A DNA stretch of 33,445 nt from Deltaproteobacteria bacterium (GTDB lineage: Bacteria; Desulfobacterota; Binatia; UBA9968). The notes under the pieces were generated by a model, which saw only the letters and a list, made by a program, of their open reading frames with translations, did not search any database and was not told the origin of the DNA. Below are positions 15,740 to 23,489 of this stretch, in pieces (position 1 is the first letter of the stretch; every line of letters begins with the position of its first letter). Location: assembly GCA_016193465.1 (NCBI GenBank), contig JACPSE010000067.1, positions 1 through 33,445 of the forward strand, read 5' to 3'. The translations under genes were made by a program, and so were the position numbers.

Positions 15740-16774
15740 TCAATATTCTTGAAAGATCCGCTGTAGTTCGCGGATGTCTTTAGTCTTGGTTAACGCAAGC
15801 ATCAATAGAATTCTCGCCTTTTGCGGCGTGAGATTGTCTGCCGAAATCAAATGAGATCTGTTCCTATTAATCCTTACTCTTCCCATTCCTCCTCTCTGGC
15901 TTAACACCACGGGGAATCCGTTTGCGACTATTCTTTTTAGAGCTGCATCCATGGCAGGAGTTGGCGAGCCTGAAGAGAATCCAGCGATGACTAAACCCTC
16001 TGCCTTCCCCTTCTCTACGGCAGACTCAATCAGGACCTCATCCGCGTCCACATAGGTATAAACAATATCTACTCTCGGTAGGCTCTTGAAGTTGCTAACA
16101 TCAAATGGCGACTCCGTCGTGTGCTTCTTTAGGGGGGCGCGATAGAAGGTGATCTGATCGTTGTCTACGTACCCTAGGACACCGATATCTTTGCTGCTAT
16201 AGGTTTCCAAGCGAGAACTTATGGTTTTTGTTACTTCCCTTGCGGCATTGATGAGGTCGTTAGTGACGACGAGCGCGCCCTTACCCTTAGCCTCCTCGTT
16301 GGCAGCAACGCGGACGGCTTGGAGAAAATTCTTAGGGCTGTCCGAGCTCATGGTGGTAAAGCGGCGCTGCGCGGCTGTCAGCACCACGGGCCTTTCACTT
16401 TTGACAGTTAGATTTAAAAAATAAGCGGTTTCCTCCAGCGTATTGGACCCGTGCGTTACGACCACCCCTTTGACCTCCCTTTCTTTTTTGAGGATTTCGT
16501 TGATTCTCCTGGCGAGTATAAGCCAGTTTTTAATGGTTATACTATGGCTCCCGAGACGCACAATTTCCTCCACGTCCAGCCGAGCAATTTTCTTAAGCTC
16601 GGGAATTGCCTCCGCCACTTCACGTGCATGAAGTCTGCCTGATGGCGTGTTGGCAATGGTCCCACCTGTGGCGACCACCTTCACCAGAGGCAGATCTTTC
16701 GCGCTCCCGCCTCCGCCATCATGCAAAGCTGAAAAAACCATCTTGAGATCAATGAACTGCCAGAAAACCGTCAT
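15740..16774 (-). CDS. Asparaginase-family amidohydrolase with altered catalytic dyad
   Basis: The 344-residue protein belongs to the bacterial type I/II asparaginase fold. ATG 16774 has GGAGG six bases upstream; the TTG at 16792 is rejected. The N-terminal nucleophile loop is intact (ATGGTIAN, T39, equivalent to E. coli AnsB T12), as is K183 in EVTKT (AnsB K162). The second catalytic segment reads VVVTHGSNTLEETAYFL: the usual Thr-Asp (AnsB T89-D90) is S110-N111. Ser could still serve, but Asn for Asp alters the residue that holds the substrate amino group, so the substrate may be something other than asparagine or glutamine. The codons (TCC AAT) are unambiguous. No clear signal peptide is seen. 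It is convergent with the E1 genes and lies upstream of nothing obvious on its strand. Confidence 0.82.
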   Translation of the reverse strand: MTVFWQFIDLKMVFSALHDGGGGSAKDLPLVKVVATGGTIANTPSGRLHAREVAEAIPELKKIARLDVEEIVRLGSHSITIKNWLILARRINEILKKEREVKGVVVTHGSNTLEETAYFLNLTVKSERPVVLTAAQRRFTTMSSDSPKNFLQAVRVAANEEAKGKGALVVTNDLINAAREVTKTISSRLETYSSKDIGVLGYVDNDQITFYRAPLKKHTTESPFDVSNFKSLPRVDIVYTYVDADEVLIESAVEKGKAEGLVIAGFSSGSPTPAMDAALKRIVANGFPVVLSQRGGMGRVRINRNRSHLISADNLTPQKARILLMLALTKTKDIRELQRIFQEY

Positions 16775-16866
16775 AAAGAACCTCCGTCGCAACTACGGGA
16801 TCTTAATCAGATCTTCTCGACCCCCACATTGCCACTATACAGACGCTGGATAGGGGTCCACTGATG

Positions 16867-17997
16867 TTACCGCGACTTCTCCGCCTTTGGGAAGCCATAC
16901 GCCTCAAATATCTTTGCCTGCCATTGGTCTATGTTCTGATGGTGCTCCCAGCCCATTACGGAGAGCTTCCTGCCCCTTAATTCCTGCTCTACCGCTCCAC
17001 CCCGGACATAAACAGAGGAATCGAAAGGTTCGTGTTCATCAGTGTACTTCTGCGCCTCAGGACTGGCCATCCATTCAAACCAGAGAAGGGCAGCATGAGG
17101 GCGCTTGGAGGTAGCATGAATCGCTTCCGCAAGTGTCAGTCTCAGGGGAACGGGCTCGAGAATAACGTAGTGGAGAATGTCAGTGGGGTCCCTGCGCTGG
17201 GCCCTCTTTAGGCTCCCGAAATTGGGGCCGATCATAATTGGGATCTCCCCTGCGATAATGGCGGTTAGAGTTCTGGTCCCGCCGCGCACCCAGATCGGCT
17301 GTTGAGCGGATATCCTGCGGGCGAAGTCCAGAGTCTTCTCCAGCCCCCATGCAGCGGCCAGTCCAGCAATCTCAGTGGGCCGGATGTCGGCAGCGAACTT
17401 TCTTCCCTTGAATTCCGGCTTAAGGAGGTCTTCCCAGGTTTTAGGTATCCGGTTAGGTGGAACAAGCCTCTGATTATAGGCTGTGACCTGGAAACGGGTG
17501 AAGAAGGCCACAATGTTTCGATTTATTGGATCAATCATAGGGGGTGGTATTCGCAGCACCCCGTGCCGGGCCATCCCGAGGAGGTCGATTCTCTTGAGGT
17601 GCGGGATGTACTCGTTATAGAAGTCAGTGGAGAGATGAAGGATGTCCCAATCCATCGCCGCTCCGCTCTTGATTTCGAGGATGTTGCGCTGGGCAGAATC
17701 GGTGCCGGTAATCTGTTCGATATGAAGCTTGATGAAGGGGTACTTCTTGATGAAGGCTGCGGTGGAGGCCTTGATATTTGCAGCCTGCATCTCAGCCAGC
17801 ACCCGAAGCCCACCTTCCATCTTGGCCTTAGTCACAATCTCCTCATGGCTGGTTATGAACGCATAGCCTTTAGCTTCAGCCTCCTTTCCCGCTTTTTCCA
17901 AGTCAGCGTCGACAGAAGCGGCAAAGGTGTCTGAACCGCCGACAAAGAGTCCTAGTAATAGGCTGAAAGAAACTCTCGGAACAATACCAAATTTCAT
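16867..17997 (-). CDS. ABC transporter substrate-binding protein, paralog I
   Basis: A 376-residue SBP. ATG 17997 is chosen because AAGGAG lies six bases upstream; the GTG at 18003 touches that SD. The signal peptide is about 1-26 (DTFA|ASV). Landmarks: EAEAKG, TKAKMEGGLRVL, ITGTDSAQR, YNEYIPHLKRIDLLGM, TAYNQRLV, WEDLLKPEFKG, DIRPTEIAGLAAAWGLEKT, QQPIWVRGGTRTL, pocket segment GPNFGSL, EWMASPEAQKYTDEHEP, SSVYVRGG and EAYGFPKAE. The His usual in the pocket segment (NFH) is Gly here. It belongs to the A/C/J/K subgroup. It lies between the alpha/beta hydrolase (124 bases upstream, same strand) and the asparaginase-like gene (93 bases downstream, same strand), so all three may be one transcription unit. 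Confidence 0.88.
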   Translation of the reverse strand: MKFGIVPRVSFSLLLGLFVGGSDTFAASVDADLEKAGKEAEAKGYAFITSHEEIVTKAKMEGGLRVLAEMQAANIKASTAAFIKKYPFIKLHIEQITGTDSAQRNILEIKSGAAMDWDILHLSTDFYNEYIPHLKRIDLLGMARHGVLRIPPPMIDPINRNIVAFFTRFQVTAYNQRLVPPNRIPKTWEDLLKPEFKGRKFAADIRPTEIAGLAAAWGLEKTLDFARRISAQQPIWVRGGTRTLTAIIAGEIPIMIGPNFGSLKRAQRRDPTDILHYVILEPVPLRLTLAEAIHATSKRPHAALLWFEWMASPEAQKYTDEHEPFDSSVYVRGGAVEQELRGRKLSVMGWEHHQNIDQWQAKIFEAYGFPKAEKSR

Positions 17998-18120
17998 ATC
18001 CACTCCTTCATTCGCCGCCGCGCATATTATCTCAACGTCTCACGGATGGATTGTAGCCCCAGATACTACACCGTTGCATCTGAAGGGAGACAAGTTGATT
18101 AAAAACTGCTGCCGGCTTCT

Positions 18121-19389
18121 TCAGCTAGTCGCAAAATAGTCTCTCAATCCTGTGACCATCAGGTTGGCCAAGCGCTCGTTATAGGATTCGACGTGGCCAT
18201 AGTGGGTCAGTCGTGGGATCACGACCAGTCTAACCAGTTTCGCGTACTCGGCAAAGCGCCTTAAAGCGAAGACCTCGCGGCGATATTCCAGTCCCTTCTC
18301 TTTTCCATCGATCCAGTGGCCCTCGTCAAGCTCTCCCACGAAGTAGAGCATCTTCTTGCCTCGCAAGCGGTCAAGGTCAACTCTCATGGTAATGAATAGC
18401 TCCTCAGCGGGAAGAGCAGATCTTCTTTGTATCTCGTCATAGAGCGTGTCAAGGGCGTTGTGTTCTATCGATTGCAGCAGGGGCTTAAACATCGGCCGGC
18501 GGTGCTCTTCCAATTCAAACCATCTCACGGCGCTGCCCCATGGCTGGTTGGGTCCGACGTAGCCGCTTTTCGTGTATCCTTCCGGTGTCCGCCGGCTTAG
18601 CCCCGCTATGGCGCGATGCTGCCTGCTTCGCTCCGACGGTTCCTTATCATCCACGGCCATATGCCATTCTTTGATGATTCTGGCCGGCATCCCAGTGCCG
18701 AAACCCAGGCCCCCAATGAGTTGGTGTTTAAGCCCGTACTGCTCCATCAGATAGAAGTACTCCCCACCCGTGGAATGTCCCCACATATAGAGTTTATAGT
18801 CGGGCAAGTGCCGCTCGATCATGAGCTTGATTGCCTCAAGGCACATACGAAAGGTGTAAACCGTAAGGCGGTTCTTAAGCTCTTCATCGTCAGGGGTTTC
18901 CCCGATCACGAACTCTGGCCGCCGCACTGGAATGGGGGGCCAGGGCTTGTGACTGTAGTGGCCCGGTAGAGAGATAGTCAGCACCGTTAGCCCGAGGGAG
19001 GCCAGGTGTTGGGCAACGCCCACACGGGAGGCAGGTGGGGAGACCTTGGTGAGATCGAGAAACTCCTCTGGTCCATCAGGGGTGAAAAGGAACTCGCACT
19101 CGTTAGCTGCGCCACCGTGGATTATGACCACGGCTACTCTGGGAATCGACTCTTTTGCAGGGGTGAGAATTCTTCCATGGATGTCCCAGTGGAAGAGCTC
19201 TTGAGGTTTTCCCGGATTGGAATAGCGGAAGATGCTCTCTTGGACTTCCGTGACGGTAAAGGTTGTGCGAGGGAAGGGATCGGGAAAAGACTTGTAGTCT
19301 TCAAAGTCCATGTAGTAGATGAAATCATCACGCAGCCCTTCCCCTTGATTCACTGCGGCAATCAAGCGTCTCATGGCTCCTTCGCCCAT
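18121..19389 (-). CDS. Alpha/beta hydrolase
   Basis: The 422-residue cytoplasmic protein starts at ATG 19389 behind GGAGGA. The hydrolase core is visible: VAVVIIHGGAA (86-96, oxyanion loop), LTVLTISLPGHYSHKPW (134-150), nucleophile elbow GHSTGG with S206, a C-terminal acid strand MLYFVGELDEGHW and the catalytic His region LTHYGHVES. A roughly 80-residue N-terminal extension with several acidic and aromatic segments precedes the core. Alpha/beta hydrolases of this size cleave esters, lactones or C-C bonds; the sequence does not show which. It faces PhtD-like copy 2 divergently and is followed on its own strand by SBP I. No signal peptide is seen. Confidence 0.82.
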   Translation of the reverse strand: MGEGAMRRLIAAVNQGEGLRDDFIYYMDFEDYKSFPDPFPRTTFTVTEVQESIFRYSNPGKPQELFHWDIHGRILTPAKESIPRVAVVIIHGGAANECEFLFTPDGPEEFLDLTKVSPPASRVGVAQHLASLGLTVLTISLPGHYSHKPWPPIPVRRPEFVIGETPDDEELKNRLTVYTFRMCLEAIKLMIERHLPDYKLYMWGHSTGGEYFYLMEQYGLKHQLIGGLGFGTGMPARIIKEWHMAVDDKEPSERSRQHRAIAGLSRRTPEGYTKSGYVGPNQPWGSAVRWFELEEHRRPMFKPLLQSIEHNALDTLYDEIQRRSALPAEELFITMRVDLDRLRGKKMLYFVGELDEGHWIDGKEKGLEYRREVFALRRFAEYAKLVRLVVIPRLTHYGHVESYNERLANLMVTGLRDYFATS

Positions 19390-19501
19390 ACCTATTCCTC
19401 CCCGTTCACTTTGAAGCTAACTTCCAAACATAGCGCCTTCCTGACTCGCGCTCCAAGCTTATTACATTATGAATGCGTCGGGCAACCCAAGGCAGGCGAG
19501 A

Positions 19502-19529
19502 TTGACGTATTCGCAAAGACTGTGTTAAT
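19502..19529 (+). promoter_or_regulatory. Possible sigma70-type promoter for the PhtD-like/SBP J unit
   Basis: TTGACG (19502-19507) is followed after 16 bases by GTTAAT (19524-19529), preceded by TGT. The -35 matches 5 of 6 and the -10 4 of 6 consensus positions. It lies about 115 bases before ATG 19645 within the 255-base gap between divergent genes, which otherwise shows no gene. Confidence 0.3.
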
Positions 19530-19644
19530 TTACGCACGTTCGCATCTGAGAGAAGAATCTATAAGATGTGTGGCTTTCACGAAGGGTAGGATTCGCGCCC
19601 AAAATGACGCTGCCATGCAAAGAATCTTCAGGGAGGAAAAGGAG

Positions 19645-20667
19645 ATGGCTAAATTAACCCTCAGTCTTATCGCTCCGCCAGGTAATGAGAGAATCCAAGC
19701 GTTGATGGATGGGACTATACAGCCCGAAGGCGTAGAGCTCATAACCACGAAATCTATAGGCGCTGTCACGTTTTGGCGCCAGCTCAGATTTCAAGAGTTT
19801 GACGTAGCGGCTATGTCTATCACTTCATTTACGATAGCCAAAACGCGCGGTCTGGATATCGATTTAGTCGCCATACCTGTTTTTCCATCAGGGCGGTTCA
19901 TGCAGACGGAGCTTTCTTACCATGTCGATTCAGGGATCAAGGAGCCTAAGGATCTTGTTGGGAAGAGGATTGGGATACAAGAGTATCAGCAGACAGCTTC
20001 GGTATGGGTAAGGGGTATTTTGGAGCATGATTTCGGCGTGTCGCAGTACAAGGTGCATTGGCACATGGAGCGCGACGAGGAGTTGAGTCATGGCGGCGCG
20101 ACGGGCTTTACTCCTCCCAAGGGTATATCTTTTCAAAGAGTGCCGCGGGATAAGAGTCTGGCTTCGATGTTGGTCAACAATGAGATCGATGTGGCTTCTG
20201 TCCATAAGGCATTCGATGAGGTGCCGAATGTCGTCGACAAATCTACTCGTGTCCGGGGGAGGGAAGGAGATTGGAGCAAAGTAAGACCTCTGTTCCCCGA
20301 TCCCATTGTTGAAGGGGCAAGGTTCTTTAAGAAACATGGCTATATCCCGGCAAACAACATCTACGTCATTCGGGGGGAGCTCTATAGAAAACACCCTTGG
20401 ATCGCCTTTAATTTATACGATGCCTTTATGAAGGCCAAGGATTGGGCGCGGGAACATCTGCGCGAGATGATTCCGAATGGGCTGATATTTGGGAGGAGAT
20501 ATCTGGCCATGACAAGGGAGATCGTTGGGGATGACCCCTTTCCGTACGGGGTCAAGGCGAATCGGAAGATGCTCGAGACCTTAATTGAGTATACGTACGA
20601 ACAGGGCCTTATTCCGCAGAAACCCAAGATTGAGGATCTATTTGTTCCTAATACCTGGGATTTGTAA
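19645..20667 (+). CDS. PhtD-like (4,5-dihydroxyphthalate decarboxylase-type) SBP-fold protein, copy 2
   Basis: The 340-residue protein starts at ATG 19645 after GGGAGG (8-base spacing). The open frame extends upstream to 19006, but that part overlaps the opposite-strand hydrolase and has no start signal. It begins MAKLTLSLIAPPGNERIQAL, without signal peptide, and shares with copy 1 the segments FWRQLRFQEFDVAAMS, KEPKDLVGKRIG, EYQQTASVWVRG, HGYIPANN, RKHPWIAFNLYDAF and DPFPYGVKANRKM. Overall the copies are clearly diverged. SBP J follows 14 bases later, so they are an operon, matching the order PhtD-like then SBP A at the left end. It is a decarboxylase-type or ligand-binding protein of unproven function. 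Confidence 0.8.
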   Translation: MAKLTLSLIAPPGNERIQALMDGTIQPEGVELITTKSIGAVTFWRQLRFQEFDVAAMSITSFTIAKTRGLDIDLVAIPVFPSGRFMQTELSYHVDSGIKEPKDLVGKRIGIQEYQQTASVWVRGILEHDFGVSQYKVHWHMERDEELSHGGATGFTPPKGISFQRVPRDKSLASMLVNNEIDVASVHKAFDEVPNVVDKSTRVRGREGDWSKVRPLFPDPIVEGARFFKKHGYIPANNIYVIRGELYRKHPWIAFNLYDAFMKAKDWAREHLREMIPNGLIFGRRYLAMTREIVGDDPFPYGVKANRKMLETLIEYTYEQGLIPQKPKIEDLFVPNTWDL

Positions 20668-20681
20668 GAGGAGGAGCGAGG

Positions 20682-21809
20682 ATGAAAGCTGCTTTTTCCA
20701 AGTTATGGCCGATAATCGTGCTCGTCATGTTCCTTGGGAGTGTCTCTTTTGCGGCATCGCCCAGCCCTGCGCTGCTCAAGGCTAAGAAGAAGGAAGCCGA
20801 GGCCAAGGGCTATATTTTCTACCCGGACCATGATGAGATTATGGCCAAGGCCAAGACCGAGGGGAAGCTCCGTGCCATTGTTAATATGAGAACTCCCAAC
20901 ATTAAGGCCTCCGGCGCCGCCTTCAGGAAGCAATACCCGTTTATCGACCTGCAGCTTGAGGAAATCACCGGGACGGCAGCTAACCAGCGGTTTTTCCTTG
21001 AGGTTAAAAGCGGAATGGCCAAGGACTGGGATGTCATCCATATCTCCACTGATGTCCGCAGCGAGCTCGTACCTCATCTTTTAAAGGTCGATATCCAAGG
21101 GATGGCGGAACAGAAGGTCCTGCAGATTCCTCCTCCGATGATTGATCCCACAAACCACAGCGTTGTGGCCTTCTCCAGCCGTTTTCAGATTACTGCCTAT
21201 AACAAGAATCTGGTTCCCGCAAACCAGCTTCCAAAGGTTTGGGAAGATCTTCTGAGGCCGGAGTTCAAGGGCAAGAAATTTGCTGTGGACATTCGTCCGA
21301 CAGAGGTAGCGGCTCTGGTGCCCGCCTGGGGTTTGGAGAAGACGCTTGACTTTGCCCGGAAGGTAGCAGCCCAGCAGCCTATCTGGGTTCGGGGCTCGAT
21401 TGGGACGATGACCGCTATGCTAGCTGGGGAGGTTCCGATGATGGTCGGGCCCAACTTTCACAACATGAAAGAGATTCAGGCGAAGGACCGCGTTGGCGTC
21501 CTGCAATATGTTATCCTCGAGCCTGTCCCCTTAAGGTTCGGCAATCAGCAGGCAATTCTGGCCACATCACAGCATCCTTATGCCGCGCTCCTCTGGCTCG
21601 AATGGATGGCGAGTCCCGAGGCACAGAAGATAACGGATGAGCGGGAACCTCTGGCATCTTCGGTTTACGTGCGCGGCGGTACAGTAGAGCAGGAGCTCAG
21701 GGGCAAGAAGCTCTCCGTTGTGGGCTGGGAGTTCGAGAGGCATATGGAAGAGTGGCAGACGCAGGTCGTCGGGGCCTATGGTTTTCCAAAGGCTGAGTCG
21801 AGGAAGTAG
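20682..21809 (+). CDS. ABC transporter substrate-binding protein, paralog J
   Basis: A 375-residue SBP starting at ATG 20682 with GAGGAGGAGC upstream. The signal peptide is about 1-24 (VSFA|ASP). Landmarks: KKEAEAKGYIF, AKAKTEGKLRAI, ITGTAANQR, DIQGM, TAYNKNLVPANQLPK, WEDLLRPEFKG, LVPAWGLEKTLDFARK, QQPIWVRGS, pocket segment GPNFHNM, EWMASPEAQKITDE, SSVYVRGG and GAYGFPKAE. The LLGM motif reads IQGM. Two 41-base blocks are identical to paralog A (21192-21232 with 1928-1968, and 21324-21364 with 2060-2100). It is translated with the PhtD-like gene 14 bases upstream. The ligand is unknown but is probably related to that of paralog A, given the same partner gene. Confidence 0.88.
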   Translation: MKAAFSKLWPIIVLVMFLGSVSFAASPSPALLKAKKKEAEAKGYIFYPDHDEIMAKAKTEGKLRAIVNMRTPNIKASGAAFRKQYPFIDLQLEEITGTAANQRFFLEVKSGMAKDWDVIHISTDVRSELVPHLLKVDIQGMAEQKVLQIPPPMIDPTNHSVVAFSSRFQITAYNKNLVPANQLPKVWEDLLRPEFKGKKFAVDIRPTEVAALVPAWGLEKTLDFARKVAAQQPIWVRGSIGTMTAMLAGEVPMMVGPNFHNMKEIQAKDRVGVLQYVILEPVPLRFGNQQAILATSQHPYAALLWLEWMASPEAQKITDEREPLASSVYVRGGTVEQELRGKKLSVVGWEFERHMEEWQTQVVGAYGFPKAESRK

Positions 21810-21926
21810 GATTCAAAGATAGAAAGCAGGCTCAAGTTGCCATTCAAGCAAGAGTTAAAGCGTCTTAGGCCTGTAATAAACTTGCCATAGGGATAAAGTT
21901 AAATGGCGGGAGGAGGAGCTAAGCCA

Positions 21927-22979
21927 ATGCTCAAATATCAGTCGGTTGGTTTAACGCTCGTAGTCATGCTGGTAACGACGGCGCCGTTGGGCGCCCAGTC
22001 CAGCAAGTTCCAGCAGTTCCTGGGGGCGGCCAAGAAAGAGACGGAGATTAACCTTTGGAGTAACGTTCCCGAGGAGGGAGTGACGTCTCAGCTTATCGAG
22101 GTTTTTAACAAACGCTTTGGCATGAGGATCAAGGTAAACCAGGTGCCCATGGGCAGCAGAGACTTTACCCCTCGAGTTCTCGCCGGCTCTCAGGCCGGGC
22201 GGATAGAGGTAGATCTTGGTCAAGGCTCCTCGGATACGGTTTTTATACTGGCCGAGAAAAGTCTGCTTGAGGACTTCGATTGGGTTGGGATCTTTGGCCA
22301 GGAATTTCCTGCGATTAAGAGGCGTGTGGAGCGGCTGAGGCCAGCTTTCCGGGGCAAGGTCCTCGATTATTGGCATTTAGCCTATTGCATCGTTTATCGG
22401 GCGGATCGGGTCAAGGAAGCTGAGGTGCCGCGAACGTGGGAAGGTCTTACCGACCCGAAGTGGCGCGGCCAGGTGGCTGTCAACCAAGACGGTTCCCCCT
22501 TCCACTACTTCGCTCCTTTTTGGGGCACAGAGAAGGTATTTGAGCTAACCCGAAAGCTTATAGCCAATCAACCCCTATTTGCCAAGGGCTCACGGGGTGC
22601 GGCCGCTACGGTGGAGTCTGGGGAGGCAACCTTAGGAGTAGCCACCATTGGCCAGGCAGATTTTCGCAAGATTCAGGGGGCGCCGGTGGATTGGCTGACG
22701 CCGTCTGAGATTCCGATCGAGATCGAGCACTTGATTATTCCGAAGGGGGCGCCGCATCGTAATTTGGCCCATCTGTGGGCGGCTTGGATCACCACCGAAG
22801 GCCGGCCGTTGTTTGAAAAGCTCACCAGGAACGGTCTGGCCTGGCCGGAGGAAGACTCGTTTCTAAACAAGCGGCTCGCGCAATATGGGACCAAGTACAG
22901 ATTTATTGAAACTAAAGAACAGAACAAGATCATGATGGAAGTGCGGCAGAAAATTGCTGAGATGTATCTAGGCAAGTAG
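21927..22979 (+). CDS. Divergent secreted ABC substrate-binding protein (SBP family 1-like)
   Basis: A 350-residue protein. ATG 21927 is chosen because GGGAGGAGGAG lies directly upstream; the earlier ATG 21903 has no SD. The signal peptide is about 1-23 (APLGA|QSS). The mature part begins like Fe3+/2-aminoethylphosphonate-type SBPs: FLGAAKKETEINLWSN, then QLIEVFNKRFGM, VPRTWEGLTDPKWRGQVAV, VESGEATLGVA, and HLIIPKGAPHRNLAHLW. It lacks the EAEAKG segment and the GFPKA tail of paralogs A-L, so it is a separate subfamily. It is followed by the RidA-like gene (47 bases). A short tail relic of the same subfamily lies after the next molybdenum enzyme gene (25710-25742). No permease or ATPase is nearby. 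Confidence 0.85.
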   Translation: MLKYQSVGLTLVVMLVTTAPLGAQSSKFQQFLGAAKKETEINLWSNVPEEGVTSQLIEVFNKRFGMRIKVNQVPMGSRDFTPRVLAGSQAGRIEVDLGQGSSDTVFILAEKSLLEDFDWVGIFGQEFPAIKRRVERLRPAFRGKVLDYWHLAYCIVYRADRVKEAEVPRTWEGLTDPKWRGQVAVNQDGSPFHYFAPFWGTEKVFELTRKLIANQPLFAKGSRGAAATVESGEATLGVATIGQADFRKIQGAPVDWLTPSEIPIEIEHLIIPKGAPHRNLAHLWAAWITTEGRPLFEKLTRNGLAWPEEDSFLNKRLAQYGTKYRFIETKEQNKIMMEVRQKIAEMYLGK

Positions 22980-23026
22980 GTGAGACCGCGTATCGCTCTG
23001 TAGGTGTCCAGCTATAGGAGGTGGCT

Positions 23027-23446
23027 ATGGCGAAGGGTTGGAGCAAGACAGTGATAACTGCTCCTGAGGGGCGCGTTCCGCGCACCCGAGGGCCCACTTC
23101 AGCGCATGCGGTCCGTGTTGGGCCGCTGGTCTTTGTGACCGGGCAATCCGGGCGGCGCCCGGGTGAAGAGGGCTACGTGACGGATGCGGCAGAGCATGCC
23201 CGTCAGACCATGGAAAACATCAAGGGCATTCTCGAGGCGGCCGGGAGCTCTTTTGAGCATGTCATCAAGCGTGCGGTTCACGTGGCTAACGCTAAGCTCT
23301 ATCATGAGAAGATGCGCTCGGTGGTAGAAGACTATTTTACTACGCCGGTGGCAAGCACCACGCTTTGTGGGGGGTTGATGCGCGACGATATGCTTTTGGA
23401 AGTAGAGGTTGTAGCTGTGGTTCCTGGTTGGGAAGAGGGGCGTTAG
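23027..23446 (+). CDS. RidA (YjgF/YER057c/UK114) family protein
   Basis: The 139-residue protein has ATG 23027 after AGGAGG; the GTG at 23021 overlaps the SD. The family fold is evident: VRVGPLVFVTGQSG near residues 30-43, then QTMENIKGILEAAGSSFEHVIK split over the first helix, and the C-terminal LLEVEVVAVVP strand. RidA proteins deaminate reactive enamines/imines, and relatives act in aromatic catabolism as 2-aminomuconate deaminases. In canonical RidA an Arg precedes the 'LPKD..(I/V)EIEA' strand by eight residues; here that position is Leu (GGLMRDDMLLEVE), so classical imine deaminase chemistry is doubtful. It sits between the divergent SBP and a molybdenum hydroxylase subunit. Confidence 0.85.
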   Translation: MAKGWSKTVITAPEGRVPRTRGPTSAHAVRVGPLVFVTGQSGRRPGEEGYVTDAAEHARQTMENIKGILEAAGSSFEHVIKRAVHVANAKLYHEKMRSVVEDYFTTPVASTTLCGGLMRDDMLLEVEVVAVVPGWEEGR

Positions 23447-23489
23447 TCCCTCTTATTACAAGAGGGCCGAGGATAACAATGGTGGAGAG

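Noticed and set aside
19006-19644. In-frame N-terminal extension of about 213 codons upstream of PhtD-like copy 2
   Set aside because: It overlaps the well-supported alpha/beta hydrolase on the other strand, has no SD, and the match to the PhtD-like family begins exactly at ATG 19645 behind GGGAGG.
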